A stretch of DNA of 64,000 nt from Undaria pinnatifida (taxonomy: Eukaryota; Sar; Phaeophyceae; Laminariales; Alariaceae), in contig JABAKD010000015.1 in NCBI GenBank assembly GCA_012845835.1, positions 11,995,845 through 12,059,844 of the forward strand, written 5' to 3'. Made by a program: the position numbers and the translations under genes. Below the pieces are notes generated by a model. It was given only the letters and a program-made list of their open reading frames with translations. It searched no databases and had not been told where the DNA came from. Positions 21,368-31,417 of this stretch are shown here, one piece after another. Position 1 is the first letter of the stretch, and every line of letters starts with the position of its first letter.

Positions 21368-24300
21368 ATGGTGTCAAGACTTGCGGTGTTGGTGTTGGGC
21401 ATGGCGCCCGCAGCGGTAGCAGCAGGTGCTAGCGCCGCGAAATCGTTGCTTCGAGGATCAGCCCCGGAATCAGTCATGGTGGGTGGGTGTTTTTTTTTTG
21501 TTTGGGGTTGTTTGCGTTGTCATTTTCAACGAGCGGAAAAAAAAAAATCAATCTGGCATTGTTTTTCATATTATATGCCTGTTGTATCGCAGTAGGTACC
21601 AGGCATCAAACGTTTATGCGTAGGTAGTGGAGCAGACAGCACGACACACATCCGACGTCCGTTGGAGGGCGACACAGACTTGCGTTCGAGGGTGGGGCGT
21701 GAACCTAGACTGGCGTTGAAGGAGCCTGCTGCCATCTCGATCACAGTCTTCACCAGGTATAGATCATGCGCTTGTTTTGTATGATACCGTACGCTGTTGT
21801 TGCTGACATGATTGCCTGCACATATATATTGTACCAGTCATTCAGTTTTTGTTGTTGTTGTTTCCTTTGTTCGTGCTTTTTTCGACGCAGGTACAGAAAC
21901 CATAGACTATAGTCTAGACTACCTCGTACGTAATCTAGCTCAGCACTAAAACGGGTTTCCAGGTGGACAGGCGTTAAGCCGTCATATCTCTACCCGTACG
22001 CGTGGTGTGGTGCGCACCGCCTAAACGCCTGACTCTGTGGTGTGGTGCGCACCGCCTAAACGCCTGACTCTGTTTGTCTACATCTATGCTATGTCTTATC
22101 TTGCCAACACGCATCTTTTGGTGTGCGTGCACGTGTGTTTGAGCTCTTCTTGTCATCATGGTGTAACATATTCCTTCCACAGCTGTCAGATTTTGTCCCC
22201 CTCAGAAACGGGTTTTATAGTTTCCGCGCACAGACTGACTAACATCACCCTGTTGACCCTGATAGCTATACTGCAGTTGCAAGGGGAGTCGCCCACCTAT
22301 ATCCTTAATGAGGACACACAACTCGTAATACGCGCGATCGGAGTATCACACACAGCTTGCAAAGATGAGTTTCGACAAAATCTTCGATCTCACAGCTGAA
22401 GTTATTTTAATCTTTATAACATTCTCTGATCATAGGTATTTTTCCGCGTGTGTTTGTGTGCGTGTCGATAGTACGCTGTCGAATCTGTTTTTATCTTACA
22501 TTTGTTCTCTCTGATGCGTTACATACACCTAATTTTCACGTCTTGCCTGTGTGTGCTTCGGTGCGTGTGCTTAGGGCTTCTCCCGACGAGGGCCTCTGCT
22601 GACACGAGGCCTGGCGGAAGAAGACCAGAATGGGGGTACCTACGAACACGTGGGGTGCTACCTCGACTCCGAGGAGGACAGAATTCTCGGCAGCAGCATC
22701 ATGTCTTTGGAAATGACCACCATGGTGAGACACAGAGAGAGAATGACAGATAAACTGTGGAGAGGGGGAGAGAGAACCGGAGGTTCGATTACCATTTATT
22801 TTCGAATACTTGCTTAGTCTACAAGCTTTACTATTTTATACACAGCAGGATCAACCATCGGCTGTTAACTGTTTCATGGTAGGCTACGACTCTCCTTCGA
22901 AACATCCTCTATGACGACGGAGAGAGAGGGAGGGGGAGGGAGAGAAAACGGTTCTATGGTTGTTTTCCTAATCAGTGCTTTTTTACAGAGTACAGGATCA
23001 GCATTTATTACGTGCTTTTAACTTACCGAGTTATCCACCCGACCGTCCCCTCCTCCTTCCCCCCCCCCCGCCGCACCCTAACACCCCCACCCCCACGAAC
23101 ACCCCCACCCATCCAACCCCAACCTTATCCCAACCCCAACCCCCACCTGAATACGGCCATGCATGATATGAGTGCACGATATCCCCAACTCCTACCCACC
23201 ACCCCCACCGCTTCCTCCCCCTTCCTCCCCCCCCCCCCCCCCGCCCTATTCCCTCCTCGCCCCATCCTTACCCCCACCCTAACCCCAACCCCAACCCCAA
23301 CCCCCTTTTATTCAGGCGTGCCACACTCACTGCGACGCCCTGGGTTCCGCCTACATGGCCACTCAGAACGGTAGCGAATGCTGGTGCAGCAAGGACGGTC
23401 TCTTGGATTTCCAACGTCATGGGGACGGGGTCGGCAAATGTGACAGTTACTGCGGTGGCGACAAAATGCAAACCTGCGGAGGCGATAACGCGGTGAGTAC
23501 AGATAAATCACGTTCTTTTTATCGATCATCTAGATCCTGCAGATAAATCACGTTCTTTTTATCGATCATCTAGATCCTGCATTGGATATTGTGATACTCG
23601 ACAGTATATCCTAATACTAATAATCTAGATCATTTGCTGGATGGGATTCGGAAGTGTGACTGTTACTGCAACGGTGATGAAATGGAAACCTGTGGAGGCC
23701 TTAACGCAATGAGTACAAATAGATCGCGATCTAGATCATCTCGGTCACACGTAGATCATTCAGATCGTAACCTGGTACCGGTATATTTATTTCATACAGT
23801 AGCACCCTGTCCCGCATCCTCCTTTTTCTGTGCCCTGTTTGTGTACCAGCTCGACCTGTACCACAACATCCTGACCAACCCCATCTCGCTAACTCTGAAC
23901 CCTAGCCTCCCCCCGTTCCCTCTCCCCTGCCCATTATCCCCGATTCTAAAGCCCTGCCCTCTCCGCCCTTGGCCTTGTTTGTGTATCAGTTCGATCTGTA
24001 CCGGATGGAGTGGGCGCCGGCATCTGACAGCCCCGAATACAAGGGATGCTACCTGGACATGGAGAATGAAAGGCTGATGGACGACATGATGGAGGCGGAG
24101 ATGATGACTCCGGTGCTGTGCCGCGAGCACTGCATGGGCAAGGGGGTCGCCACCTACGCCACCCAGGTAACCATCGGGCCTATGATATGATCACCGGCAA
24201 CTACATCTAACTAATAATAGTCTAATGAAGAACAAAGTATTCGCGTTATATCTTAAACACACTCAAGCAATCAAACGTTTGGCAATATACCATGCTTCAC

Positions 24301-27300
24301 TTCGGTATCCGATCGCTTTCATTTAGCGTTGCGTCGTCATCCGCATACACCTTGTGACATACATATTGTAAAAAATCGGATGCACTAAATTATGGCATTG
24401 TAACTGGCGTGCAATGTACGACCCGGTGTAGTCGGAGATTACTTCGAATGTTTATTATACCTGGAGCGTACCGTGTGATATATCACCCGACTGATTCTAC
24501 GATAGCCCCCCCCAAACCAGCGTTTTTCTTTAACCCCTTCAGAGCCCCCGAACCCCTCCCTATACTAAATCCAAGTAATGTTGTCCCCAAAAACGGGTTT
24601 CCAGTTGTGAAGGGGTTAACGAACGTTTCATGGCTACTCGACATGAGGAAGGTTGCTATAAAGTGAAGGTCTCCGTATATTGTCTTGTTTGCAATGGACT
24701 ATCAATCGATGACGTCGTGGTGGCAAGGGGCACCGTATTTCAGGAGGTACGGCCGGGAGCTGGTTTCAAAACCGGCGATTTCGTTGAAGGAAAGCTCGGG
24801 GGGCTGTCCTACAACGACTCACCCGTACGAGTACTGCATCTACCTCAAACATCTTCGTGTGAAAAAAAATGTAAATAATTAAAACCCACCTTCTATACTA
24901 CTAGTCTATTCCCTGTGGGATCGAAAGTTTCGTCGAAACTCGTCCATGTAAGATGAACGTGTGTTATGCTCCAAACGCGCGTGATACTGGTTGTTGTGTG
25001 CCCTCAGTAAGGATATGCTCCAGTAGGCCGGCGACTCCCCTTTCGCGGACCTAGCTTGTGCACCAGGGTCCAAAAGCTGACGTGTAGTATGTACCATAAC
25101 GATTAGTAGCAATAAATGATGCTGGCCTACCAATTTACCTGTCGTTACCTCAGGAGAAAGAGAAAGAAAAAGAGCGACGATACTATTAAAAGATGATGGG
25201 ACGGGCAAAAAAAGAAAAACATCAGCAGTTAAACTATTAGACCTAGTAATACAGTGTACTGGTGACATTTTTATAACATACCGGGGTATAGGATCCTGGT
25301 AACATAATATAAAAATAAAAATACGCTCCAGCTGTGAGATCGAAGATTTTGTCGAAACTCATCTTTGCAAGCTGTGTGTGATACTCCGATCGCGCGTATT
25401 ACGGGTTGTGTGTCCTCATTAAGGATATTATAGATCGGCGACTCCCCTTGGAACTACAGTGTAGCTATCAGGGTCAACAGGGTGATGTTAGGCAGTCTGT
25501 GCGCGAAAACTATAAAACCCGTTTTTGAGGGGGACATATCTGACAGCTGTGTGGAAGGAAATGCATCAGTTTATCAAGTGTATCCTGTAAGTCGTATAAC
25601 TGGTGAGGGAAGGGCGGAGTTTTTAAGCGCGTGGGGGCATGGGTTTGAACAAGAGGGAGCGGGGGGGGGGAGGGGGGGATGGGCGGGGAATATATGCTTG
25701 CATGATACCGTTATAACTTGTTTTGTGTTAACAGTAGACTAGCCCCTGACCACCATATACCTTGCAATAGTCTGGTGTGCTGGCTTGCACATAGTTTGCC
25801 TTTGTCTTCATTGCGGTGGGCATTGCGTGGCCAAATCACCCTGCTGCTGCTGATACCGATGTCTTGCATTATTTTTTTTGAGTTTTTTTTGTTTCCTTTT
25901 TTTACAGTTCGGGAACGAGTGCTGGTGCGGAACCTCGGCGGACATGGAGGACTACTCCAAGCACGGCGAAGGCGTCTGCCACATGCGCTGCTCCGGCGAC
26001 AACGAGATTGCTTGCGGTGAGCTCGATGCCTACAATATAACAGTGCCTTGTCTATATTGGTGTTGCTTGCGGTACCCCCGATGTATGTTAATACAGCTGT
26101 TGCTGTACTTGATATCACCTCATTATCTTTTCGGAGCCATCCATGCCGCTGCTGCAATCCCCCCTCCCCCCCCCCCCCCCCCAACGCCCCCTCCTTCTCC
26201 ACCACCCTAGACCTAGCACCACGCGTATAGCAAACCCCTACATCTTTGCGACCTAAAGATGTTTTCACCCCCTCCCCCCCCCCCCCCCCCTCCACCCCCT
26301 CGAACGCTCCGCCCTCTCTTTACTGGTTGTACTACTCACAGGATATGATTTATAATTTCCATGCACAGATTGAGCTGCCCCGCCCGTCCTCCCCCCCCCC
26401 CGCCCCCCCCCGCTCCTTCTTGATCAAACCCACGCCCCCACGTCCTTAAAAACTCCGCCCTCCCCTCACCGGTTACTCGACTTACAGGGTTCACTAGATA
26501 AACTGATGCATTTCCTTCCACAGCTGTCGGATTTCGTTCCCTTCAAAAACGGGTTTTATAGTTTCCGCGCACAGACTAACTAACATCACCCTGTTGACCC
26601 TGATAGCTACACTGCTGTAGTTGCAAAGAGAGTCGCCGACCTATATCCTCAAGATGAGGACACAAAACCCGTAATACGCGCGATCGGAGTATCACACACA
26701 GCTTGCAAAGATGAGCTTCGACAAAATCTTCGATCTCACAGCTGGAGTGCATTTTTATTTTTTTTTATAGTATTATTGCTGTATCTACTGCTTGACGTTA
26801 GGCCGGTCATTTATCTCCGGATTTTTCGTATAATTAAAAAAACTAGCCTTCTCCACCCGTCCCCTATCCCCTCCCACCTTCCACCCCTCCCATTTCCAAA
26901 CATGCAGGTGGATACAACTCCCTGAGCGTGTTCCAAATGGACGACATGGAGGACGGACCCACCCCCGCACCATCGACCGACACTGAAGCAACAGACCGCG
27001 TCGACCAACCCACTGCCGAACCCAGTTCCGACGAACAACAGCCCACCGCCGTCGACCAGACTGCCATGGACCCTGCTGCGTCACCTAGCATGGACGGACA
27101 ACTTGCTGCATACGGTCAGCCCACCATGGATTCTACTATGATGGCATCTAACTCGGGGGGACAGCTTAGTGACTACGACCAGCCTACTATGGGCTATCCT
27201 ACGTCCTCTAGCATGGGGGGACAGCCTAGTGACTACGACCAGCCTACCGCGGGCTCTCCTAGGACATCTAGTATGGAGGAGCAACCTACTGCCGTCGACC

Positions 27301-30300
27301 AGCCTACCATGGACCCTACCATGTCACCTGTTGCTGAACCTACTGCGGAGCCTTCTATGGCGCCTGTTGCTGAACCTACTGCCGTCGACCAGCCTACCAT
27401 GGACTCTCCTATGGCACCTGTTGCAGAACCCACTGCTTTGGACCAGCCTACCATGGGCTCTCCTGTGGCTCCTGTTGCTGAACCTACTGCCGTCGACCAG
27501 CCTATCATGGGCTCTCCTATGGCACCTGTTGCTGAACCTACTGCCGTCGACCAGCCTACCATGGGCTCTCCCATGGCACCTGTTGCTGAACCTACTGCCG
27601 TGGACCAGCCTACCATGGGCTCTCCCATGGCGCCTGTTGCTGAACCTACTGCCGTCGACCAGCCTACCATGGGCTCTCCCATGGCACCTGTTGCTGAACC
27701 TACCTCCGTCGACCAGCCTACTATGGGCTCTCCCATGGCACCTGCTGCTGAACCTACTGCCGTGGACCAGCCTACCATGGGCTCTCCCATGGCACCTGCT
27801 GCTGAACCTACCTCCGTCGACCAGCCTACCATGGGCTCTCCCATGGCACCTGCTGCTGAACCTACCTCCGTCGACCAGCCTACCATGGGCTCTCCCATGG
27901 CACCTGCTGCTGAACCTACTGCGGAAGATCCTGAAACGCAGCCGACCGAAGGGGGCGGGGACGCCGGCGACTACGAGGAGCTACTTGCCATCCACAACCG
28001 AAAGAGGTGAGGCGTTCAAATGTCCCGTGGTTTTTAGGGGGTCAGCTCAAGATGTCCATACTGCCCCGCACGACCGACTATTGCGCGAAACAGAAGAACG
28101 GATCTCTCGAAAAGAAGAAATTCACACTGAACACGAACTGTTAATAATCGTGTTGGGACGCACACGCACCAACGTCCAACGTCATCATTGCACTTTAGTT
28201 GGGTTGGGTTGGGTTGGGTTGGGTTGGGTTGGCAATCAGTTTAGCAATACCTGCCAGCGCGAGGTCCCCATTAGGGAGCCACAGCATCTTGCGAGGTACG
28301 TGTTTCACCCTCTACAGCGTGACTTCCTAGCGAGAGCTACAAAGTATCCTACGAAGTATCAGGTACATGTTTTACCCGTTGTACCTGTGCAGGAATTGAA
28401 AAGCATGCGCCCTACCCCCAACGCCATACCAACCTCTCCCACCCCCTCCGCTTCTCGACCTTTTGGCAATTATTCTTCAGGTGCATGCACGGCGCTAGCC
28501 CCTTGCAGTGGGATTCCACAATCCAGAAAGTTGCCCAGGTAAAACGATTGTGGCTCTTGTTCGTGTTTGTGTTCGTGTTCTCCTTCTTGTTCTTTTTCTT
28601 GTTCTTGTTTGTTTTTTGTTTTTAACCTTGCTCTTATCTTCTATTAGGCGTACGCTGAGTTCTTGACGAACAGCGACGACCGCGGCACGATCTTCGACAG
28701 CAAGCAGTGCCACTACACTGCACCACTAAACCCCGCTTCCATCCCATCCTTCGTCTTGTCATCTTGCTCTCTGGTTCTTGTGTTACTTCCTATTTCATTT
28801 TCTCAGGATTACGCTGACGTCTTGACCAACAGCGACAACTGCGGCACGATCTCCCACAGCGACAACCCATACGGCGAGAACCTCTACTACTGCGGTCACT
28901 CCTCAGGCTACACCTGCTATTCGAACGAGGAAGCCATGACGGCCCTATGTGAGTCTCAAAAAAGTCTTAGAGCTGACATACGATTATATCAGATTAGATT
29001 GATCCCGATTGGCATGTACCTATTTCAGAGGGCATGGACCCATGTGATCTGCATAGCCCAAGAAGCATTGCGGCTGCTGATCGCACGAGAACGACACGAC
29101 GGGCCTCTGTGAGTCTCAGAAACGAGTACAACCGACAACAGCAGAGAAGATCAGATCAGATCCCCATTTATGATCCATAGATCCTATTGGTTCATCTGCC
29201 AGAGCAGATCTGTCTACATGATCTGAATGGCCTAGATGATGGTACCGTCAGGCTGCGTCTGCTAATCGGACGAGGGCGCCATGACGCCCTCTGCGTCTCG
29301 TCAACGCTAACAACTGACAGATTGTATCAGCTCCCCCTTGAAACAGGCAGATCGGAACGAACCCGATAGATCCCCACCGATTTGTGTTTCGATCTTTGTC
29401 TCAGAACAGACAGATCCTTGGTCTGCCTGATCTGCATAGTCTGAATCGGGTTGCCGGGTGGGAGCCGTATGATTCGGATGACCTAGCACGTGTTTCTTGG
29501 GTTGGATATATGCTACACAGATCCTGCCCAACACATGATCACATACACGTAGAATCTACGAAGCTTATCACAATTTAGATTATGCTCCCCCCCCCCCCCC
29601 CCCCCCCCACGGTTCCTCGCCCCCTCTGATCCGTTTTAACGGTCGACGAGGATCCGACTCAACACCTTTGCAATGTGGGGGCTGCACTTGCGGTCATCAA
29701 CCAATAAAATTTGACCGCTTTCTCACATATTAACCATTCACTCCTCCCCCATTCCCCGTTTCCCTTTCCCGCCCTCCATTCTGTCTGGACCGTCTCTTTG
29801 TTTGACAACAGTCGACAGTGAACTGACTGACAACGTAGAGACGTGGGGCCTGCACGCGACGGCCATTGCGTGGAAGAGCACGACGAAGATCGGCTGTGCG
29901 GTGTCTAACTGCAAGGGCGAGTACTATACCCAAACTCTCGTCTGCAACTTCGATCCTCCGTGAGTGCCCCCCCCCCCAGTAGAAACGCCTCCATCATACG
30001 TGCTGGCAGCCCCCCTCTTTACATATCTGATTGGGACCCCCCCTTTTTACGTACTAACTGCGAGAAGAAAACCTAGGTTTAACCACACTCTTGTCCGCAA
30101 ACTCGACCTGGGTGTGGCATACTAAGTATCAAGCCTCCCGAGCCTCCATATACACATGTAGATGTTGGAAACCCAATTTTTTGCGTATTTCTTCCGAGGA
30201 AGTCATAGCGATCCATCCCGCAACGCTCTCGTCTGCAGCCTCGACATCTGCGCACTCGGCGAGCGATCGCTTGACATTGAAGGGCTTCATTTTGTTTTGT

Positions 30301-31417
30301 TTTCCCTTACCTGCTGCGTTTGATCGCCCCCTCCTCCCCCCCTCTCCTTCCCAACATTTTACATTACTTTTAACAGTTCTTGTTCCGTTCCTCTTGAGTT
30401 GCTTTTAGTCCCCCCCGCCCCCACCACGATACCCCGAGTCAAAAGGGGTGCGTGGTCGATGGTTCTATGACCAAGGCAAGCAACAGATAAGTGCGCCCCC
30501 CCCACCCTCCTACCTCCCTCACAATTTTGCTTCTGATTGCTTCCCCCCCCCCCCCCGCCGCCATTCATCACACTGACGCTGTTTTTGCGGCTTCTCTCCC
30601 ACCGTTTTGTGCGACGACGCGACAATAAATGACAGTGGTAGTGCTGTGCACGTGCGCAATTTACCCACCACATGATGATCTTAACGTTTTTTCGGCGGTT
30701 CAATCCCTCTCCTGCCCTTGATCGCCCCCCCCCCCCCCCCCCCCCCCCCCCCCCTTAGCATGTTTGTACCTTGTACCTTGTGCCTTGTACCTTGTACCTT
30801 GTACCTTGTACTTTGTACCTTGTACCTTGTACCTTGTACCTTGTACCTTGTACCTTGTACGAGACGACTGAAAACATGCCACGGCAGGGGTACTATAGCA
30901 TGCATCGCTTTTTCCCCGAACTTCCCCGCTTGAGGGGCGCCCCATGAACCTCAAACTACATCGACTTTTGGCTGGCGGTGTGTTCACTCACACCATCGAT
31001 GGACAGACCTGTTTAAGCACAAACACATGGACTAGATGTGCAACTAACAAGCACGTGGGCTAGGTGTGCAACCAACAAACTTAGGAAACCCACACGGTAG
31101 CGGGATGCAGAAAGCCTTGTGGGTGCTTCCTCTGTTGAGAAGCCCATAATGCACAATACAAAAACCGCTTGGCCCACAACCTGCTACTCCTACCATGCCA
31201 CGCATCACTTTTTGACGTTTTTTTCCCCGTCCCTCTGTCCCTTTCCTGCGGCTTTTGATCGCCCCTCCCTTCCTCCCCCCCCCTCCTTTTGTTTTCTGTG
31301 GCGGCAACAACGACACGACGATAATGATAACAACGACAACGCTGCAGGGGCAACGACATGTCTAGGGTCAAGGAGGAGGTCGAGCTCGAATCGAAGAGCA
31401 AAGCTGAGTGCAGCTAA
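21368..31417 (+). CDS. secreted WSC-WSC-(Pro/Thr repeat)-CAP domain protein, 10 exons, complete
   Basis: Exons: 21368-21478, 22575-22724, 23316-23492, 23990-24166, 25908-26016, 26908-28006, 28481-28538, 28807-28948, 29812-29959, 31348-31417. All have GT/AG borders and join in phase to about 746 codons ending TAA. Residues 1-24 are a signal peptide (MVSRLAVLVLGMAPAAVAAG). Two WSC domains follow (about 60-150 and 163-258), each with CWC and CGG motifs. Then comes a Pro/Thr/Asp/Glu linker of about 330 residues and a CAP/SCP domain (about 597-730) starting LLAIHNRKR and ending with the family's PPGN. WSC domains bind carbohydrate; CAP domains are secreted, and a His/Glu pocket is visible (SHSD, YGENLY, GLHAT). 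The likely role is a wall or matrix protein, by inference. Introns carry decayed exon copies. Confidence 0.85.
22002..22071. repeat. 35-bp perfect tandem duplication
   Basis: Two adjacent identical copies of gtggtgtggtgcgcaccgcc followed by taaacgcctgactct, in the first intron of the WSC-CAP gene. Perfect identity implies very recent slippage. Confidence 0.9.
22171..22425 (+). repeat. dispersed repeat family A, copy 1
   Basis: The copy begins ttccttccacagctgtcaga, passes cgggttttatagttt, catcaccctgttgaccctg, ggggagtcgcc, gaggacacaca and cgcgatcggagtatcacaca, and ends tcgatctcacagctg next to an A/T-rich edge. Other copies are at 24905-25075 (-), 25300-25735 (-), 26100-26770 (+), 47520-48510 (+), 58395-58530 (+) and 62700-63600 (-). 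It lies in intron 1. Non-autonomous transposon likely. Confidence 0.65.
22604..23492 (+). other. WSC domain 1 (exons 2-3)
   Basis: Exon 2 supplies YEHVGCYLDSEEDRILG. After a phase-0 junction exon 3 supplies ACHTHCDALGSAYMATQ, GSECWCSKDG, DGVGKCDSYCGGDK and QTCGGDNA. The Cys spacing, the GCY opening, CWC centre and CGG close match the WSC fold. Exons 3 and 4 are both exactly 177 bp with phase-0 ends, consistent with domain duplication at exon level. Confidence 0.85.
23501..23580. repeat. 40-bp tandem duplication just after a splice donor
   Basis: Two identical 40-bp units (agataaatcacgttcttttt...agatcctgc) start 8 bp after exon 3 of the WSC-CAP gene. The unit begins inside the donor-proximal intron. 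Confidence 0.9.
23634..23870 (+). pseudogene. decayed partial copies of WSC exons 3 and 4 (exon echo)
   Basis: At 23634-23712 the frame reads LDGIRKCDCYCNGDEMETCG, then GLNA, against GVGKCDSYCGGDKMQTCG in exon 3. The donor GCG|GTGAGT has become GCA|ATGAGT, so it can no longer splice. At about 23840-23870 cctgtttgtgtaccagctcgacctgtacc copies the acceptor and first codons of exon 4 (tgtttgtgtatcagttcgatctgtacc). Together these form one decayed duplicate of the exon 3-intron-exon 4 junction. Confidence 0.8.
24530..24619. mobile_element. 90-bp TTAA-bounded MITE (piggyBac-like)
   Basis: The element reads TTAA-CCCCTTCA ... TGAAGGGG-TTAA, with perfect terminal inverted repeats inside TTAA on both sides. 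A second copy in opposite orientation at 60497-60586 has exactly the same 90-bp length, and a degenerate one lies near 34480-34550. TTAA targets with C-rich tips are characteristic of piggyBac-type elements (family knowledge). No transposase is present. Confidence 0.65.
24905..25735 (-). repeat. dispersed repeat family A, copies 2 and 3
   Basis: A diverged copy (24905-25075) and a well-preserved one (25300-25735) lie in the same inverted orientation in intron 4. The better copy starts in an A/T-rich edge (aatataaaaataaaaatacg), then ctccagctgtgagatcgaag, and runs through the conserved core to a G-rich tract and tgcttgcatgat. Confidence 0.65.
26100..26770 (+). repeat. dispersed repeat family A, copy 4 (long form)
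   Basis: The long form starts in tattggtgttgc...tgatatcacctcattatctttt, contains two poly-C tracts (26160-26190, 26272-26302), a third C-rich tract at 26390-26410, the acttacagg...gatgcatttccttccacag block and the family core, ending cgatctcacagctggagtgc near 26750. It fills most of intron 5. Confidence 0.65.
26942..27950 (+). other. Pro/Thr/Asp repeat linker encoded by a 54-bp coding minisatellite
   Basis: Inside exon 6, an irregular acidic Pro/Thr/Ser region (26942-27290) passes into about 11 copies of an 18-residue repeat with consensus VDQPTMGSPMAPVAEPTA (27290-27925). The DNA unit is 54 bp and late copies are nearly identical. Such Thr/Ser/Pro-rich stalks are usually O-glycosylated spacers (inference). 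The antisense strand is also open over 221 codons because of the period. Confidence 0.85.
28649..28722 (+). pseudogene. truncated copy of CAP exon 8 (exon echo)
   Basis: After acceptor cttctattag the frame reads AYAEFLTNSDDRGTIFDSKQ, parallel to DYADVLTNSDNCGTISHSDN of the real exon at 28807. The copy ends before PYGENLY and lacks a donor, so it cannot replace the exon. Use as an alternative exon would lose the active-site Glu. Confidence 0.75.
29085..29306 (+). pseudogene. two echoes of the CAP exon 8 donor region
   Basis: The exon 8 end (gaacgaggaagccatgacgg, ccctat|gtgagtctc) is repeated as acgagaacgacacgacgggc, ctctgtgagtctc (29088-29122) and as acgagggcgccatgacgccc, tctgcgtctcg (29270-29300). 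Spacing is about 170-180 bp. The second keeps a GT donor, the third has lost it. Confidence 0.65.
29583..29609. repeat. poly-C tract
   Basis: Uninterrupted run of about 27 C in the intron before CAP exon 9. Other long C runs lie at 26167-26181, 26275-26290, 30543-30555, 30726-30754 and 36089-36101. Confidence 0.9.
29640..29705 (+). pseudogene. echo of the 5' end of CAP exon 9
   Basis: The series gtcgac-gag...actcaac...tgtgggggctgcacttgcgg and tcatc follows the order of exon 9 (gtcgacagtgaactgac...cgtggggcctgcacgcgacggccat). The frame is not maintained. Fragments of the 3' end of the same exon recur downstream at about 30088-30120 and 30216-30256, so the exon has echoes on both sides. Confidence 0.55.
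30726..30866. repeat. poly-C run and 7-bp (ttgtacc)n repeat
   Basis: A run of about 29 C is followed by about 12 copies of ttgtacc with rare variants (gccttgt, ctttgt), in the last intron of the WSC-CAP gene. Confidence 0.9.

Larger units (their letters stand above)
23990..26940 (+). other. WSC domain 2 (exons 4-5 and start of 6)
   Basis: Exon 4 gives YKGCYLDMENERLM and LCREHCMGKGVATYATQ; exon 5 gives FGNECWCGTSADMEDY, GEGVCHMRCSGDNEIACG; exon 6 opens GYNSLSVFQ, completing the typical CGG-Y-x-S-x-x-V/Y end. Eight Cys are in register with domain 1. Intron 4 between them is 1.7 kb and holds a TTAA-bounded MITE and repeat family A. Confidence 0.85.
27967..31417 (+). other. CAP/SCP domain (end of exon 6 to exon 10)
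   Basis: Segments in order: YEELLAIHNRKR | CMHGASPLQWDSTIQKVAQ | DYADVLTNSDNCG, HSDNPYGENLYYC | ETWGLHATAIAWKSTTKIGC, YYTQTLVCNFDPP | GNDMSRVKEEVELES. Each junction restores a CAP landmark: HN-x-x-R, L-x-W, PYGENL, H-x-T-x-x-W-x-x-T-x-x-IGC, VCN(F/Y)-x-PPGN. The tail after GN is short and Lys/Glu-rich, with no GPI or membrane signal. Confidence 0.85.

Noticed and set aside
21596-21756. Extra exon candidate (VPGIKRLCVGSGADSTTHIR ... TVFTR) between exons 1 and 2 of the WSC-CAP gene
   Set aside because: Its borders are acceptable, but its 161-bp length would throw exon 2 out of frame, whereas exon 1 joins exon 2 directly in phase 0. It may be a rare alternative exon.
27233-27898. 221-codon antisense ORF in the WSC-CAP linker
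   Set aside because: It is a mirror of the 54-bp coding repeat. The sense strand has splice-supported continuity with WSC and CAP domains.
27169-28542. 457-codon plus-strand ORF in the second frame of the linker
   Set aside because: It is a Leu/Pro/Trp shadow of the repeat, and it runs through the donor at 28007 and the acceptor at 28480.
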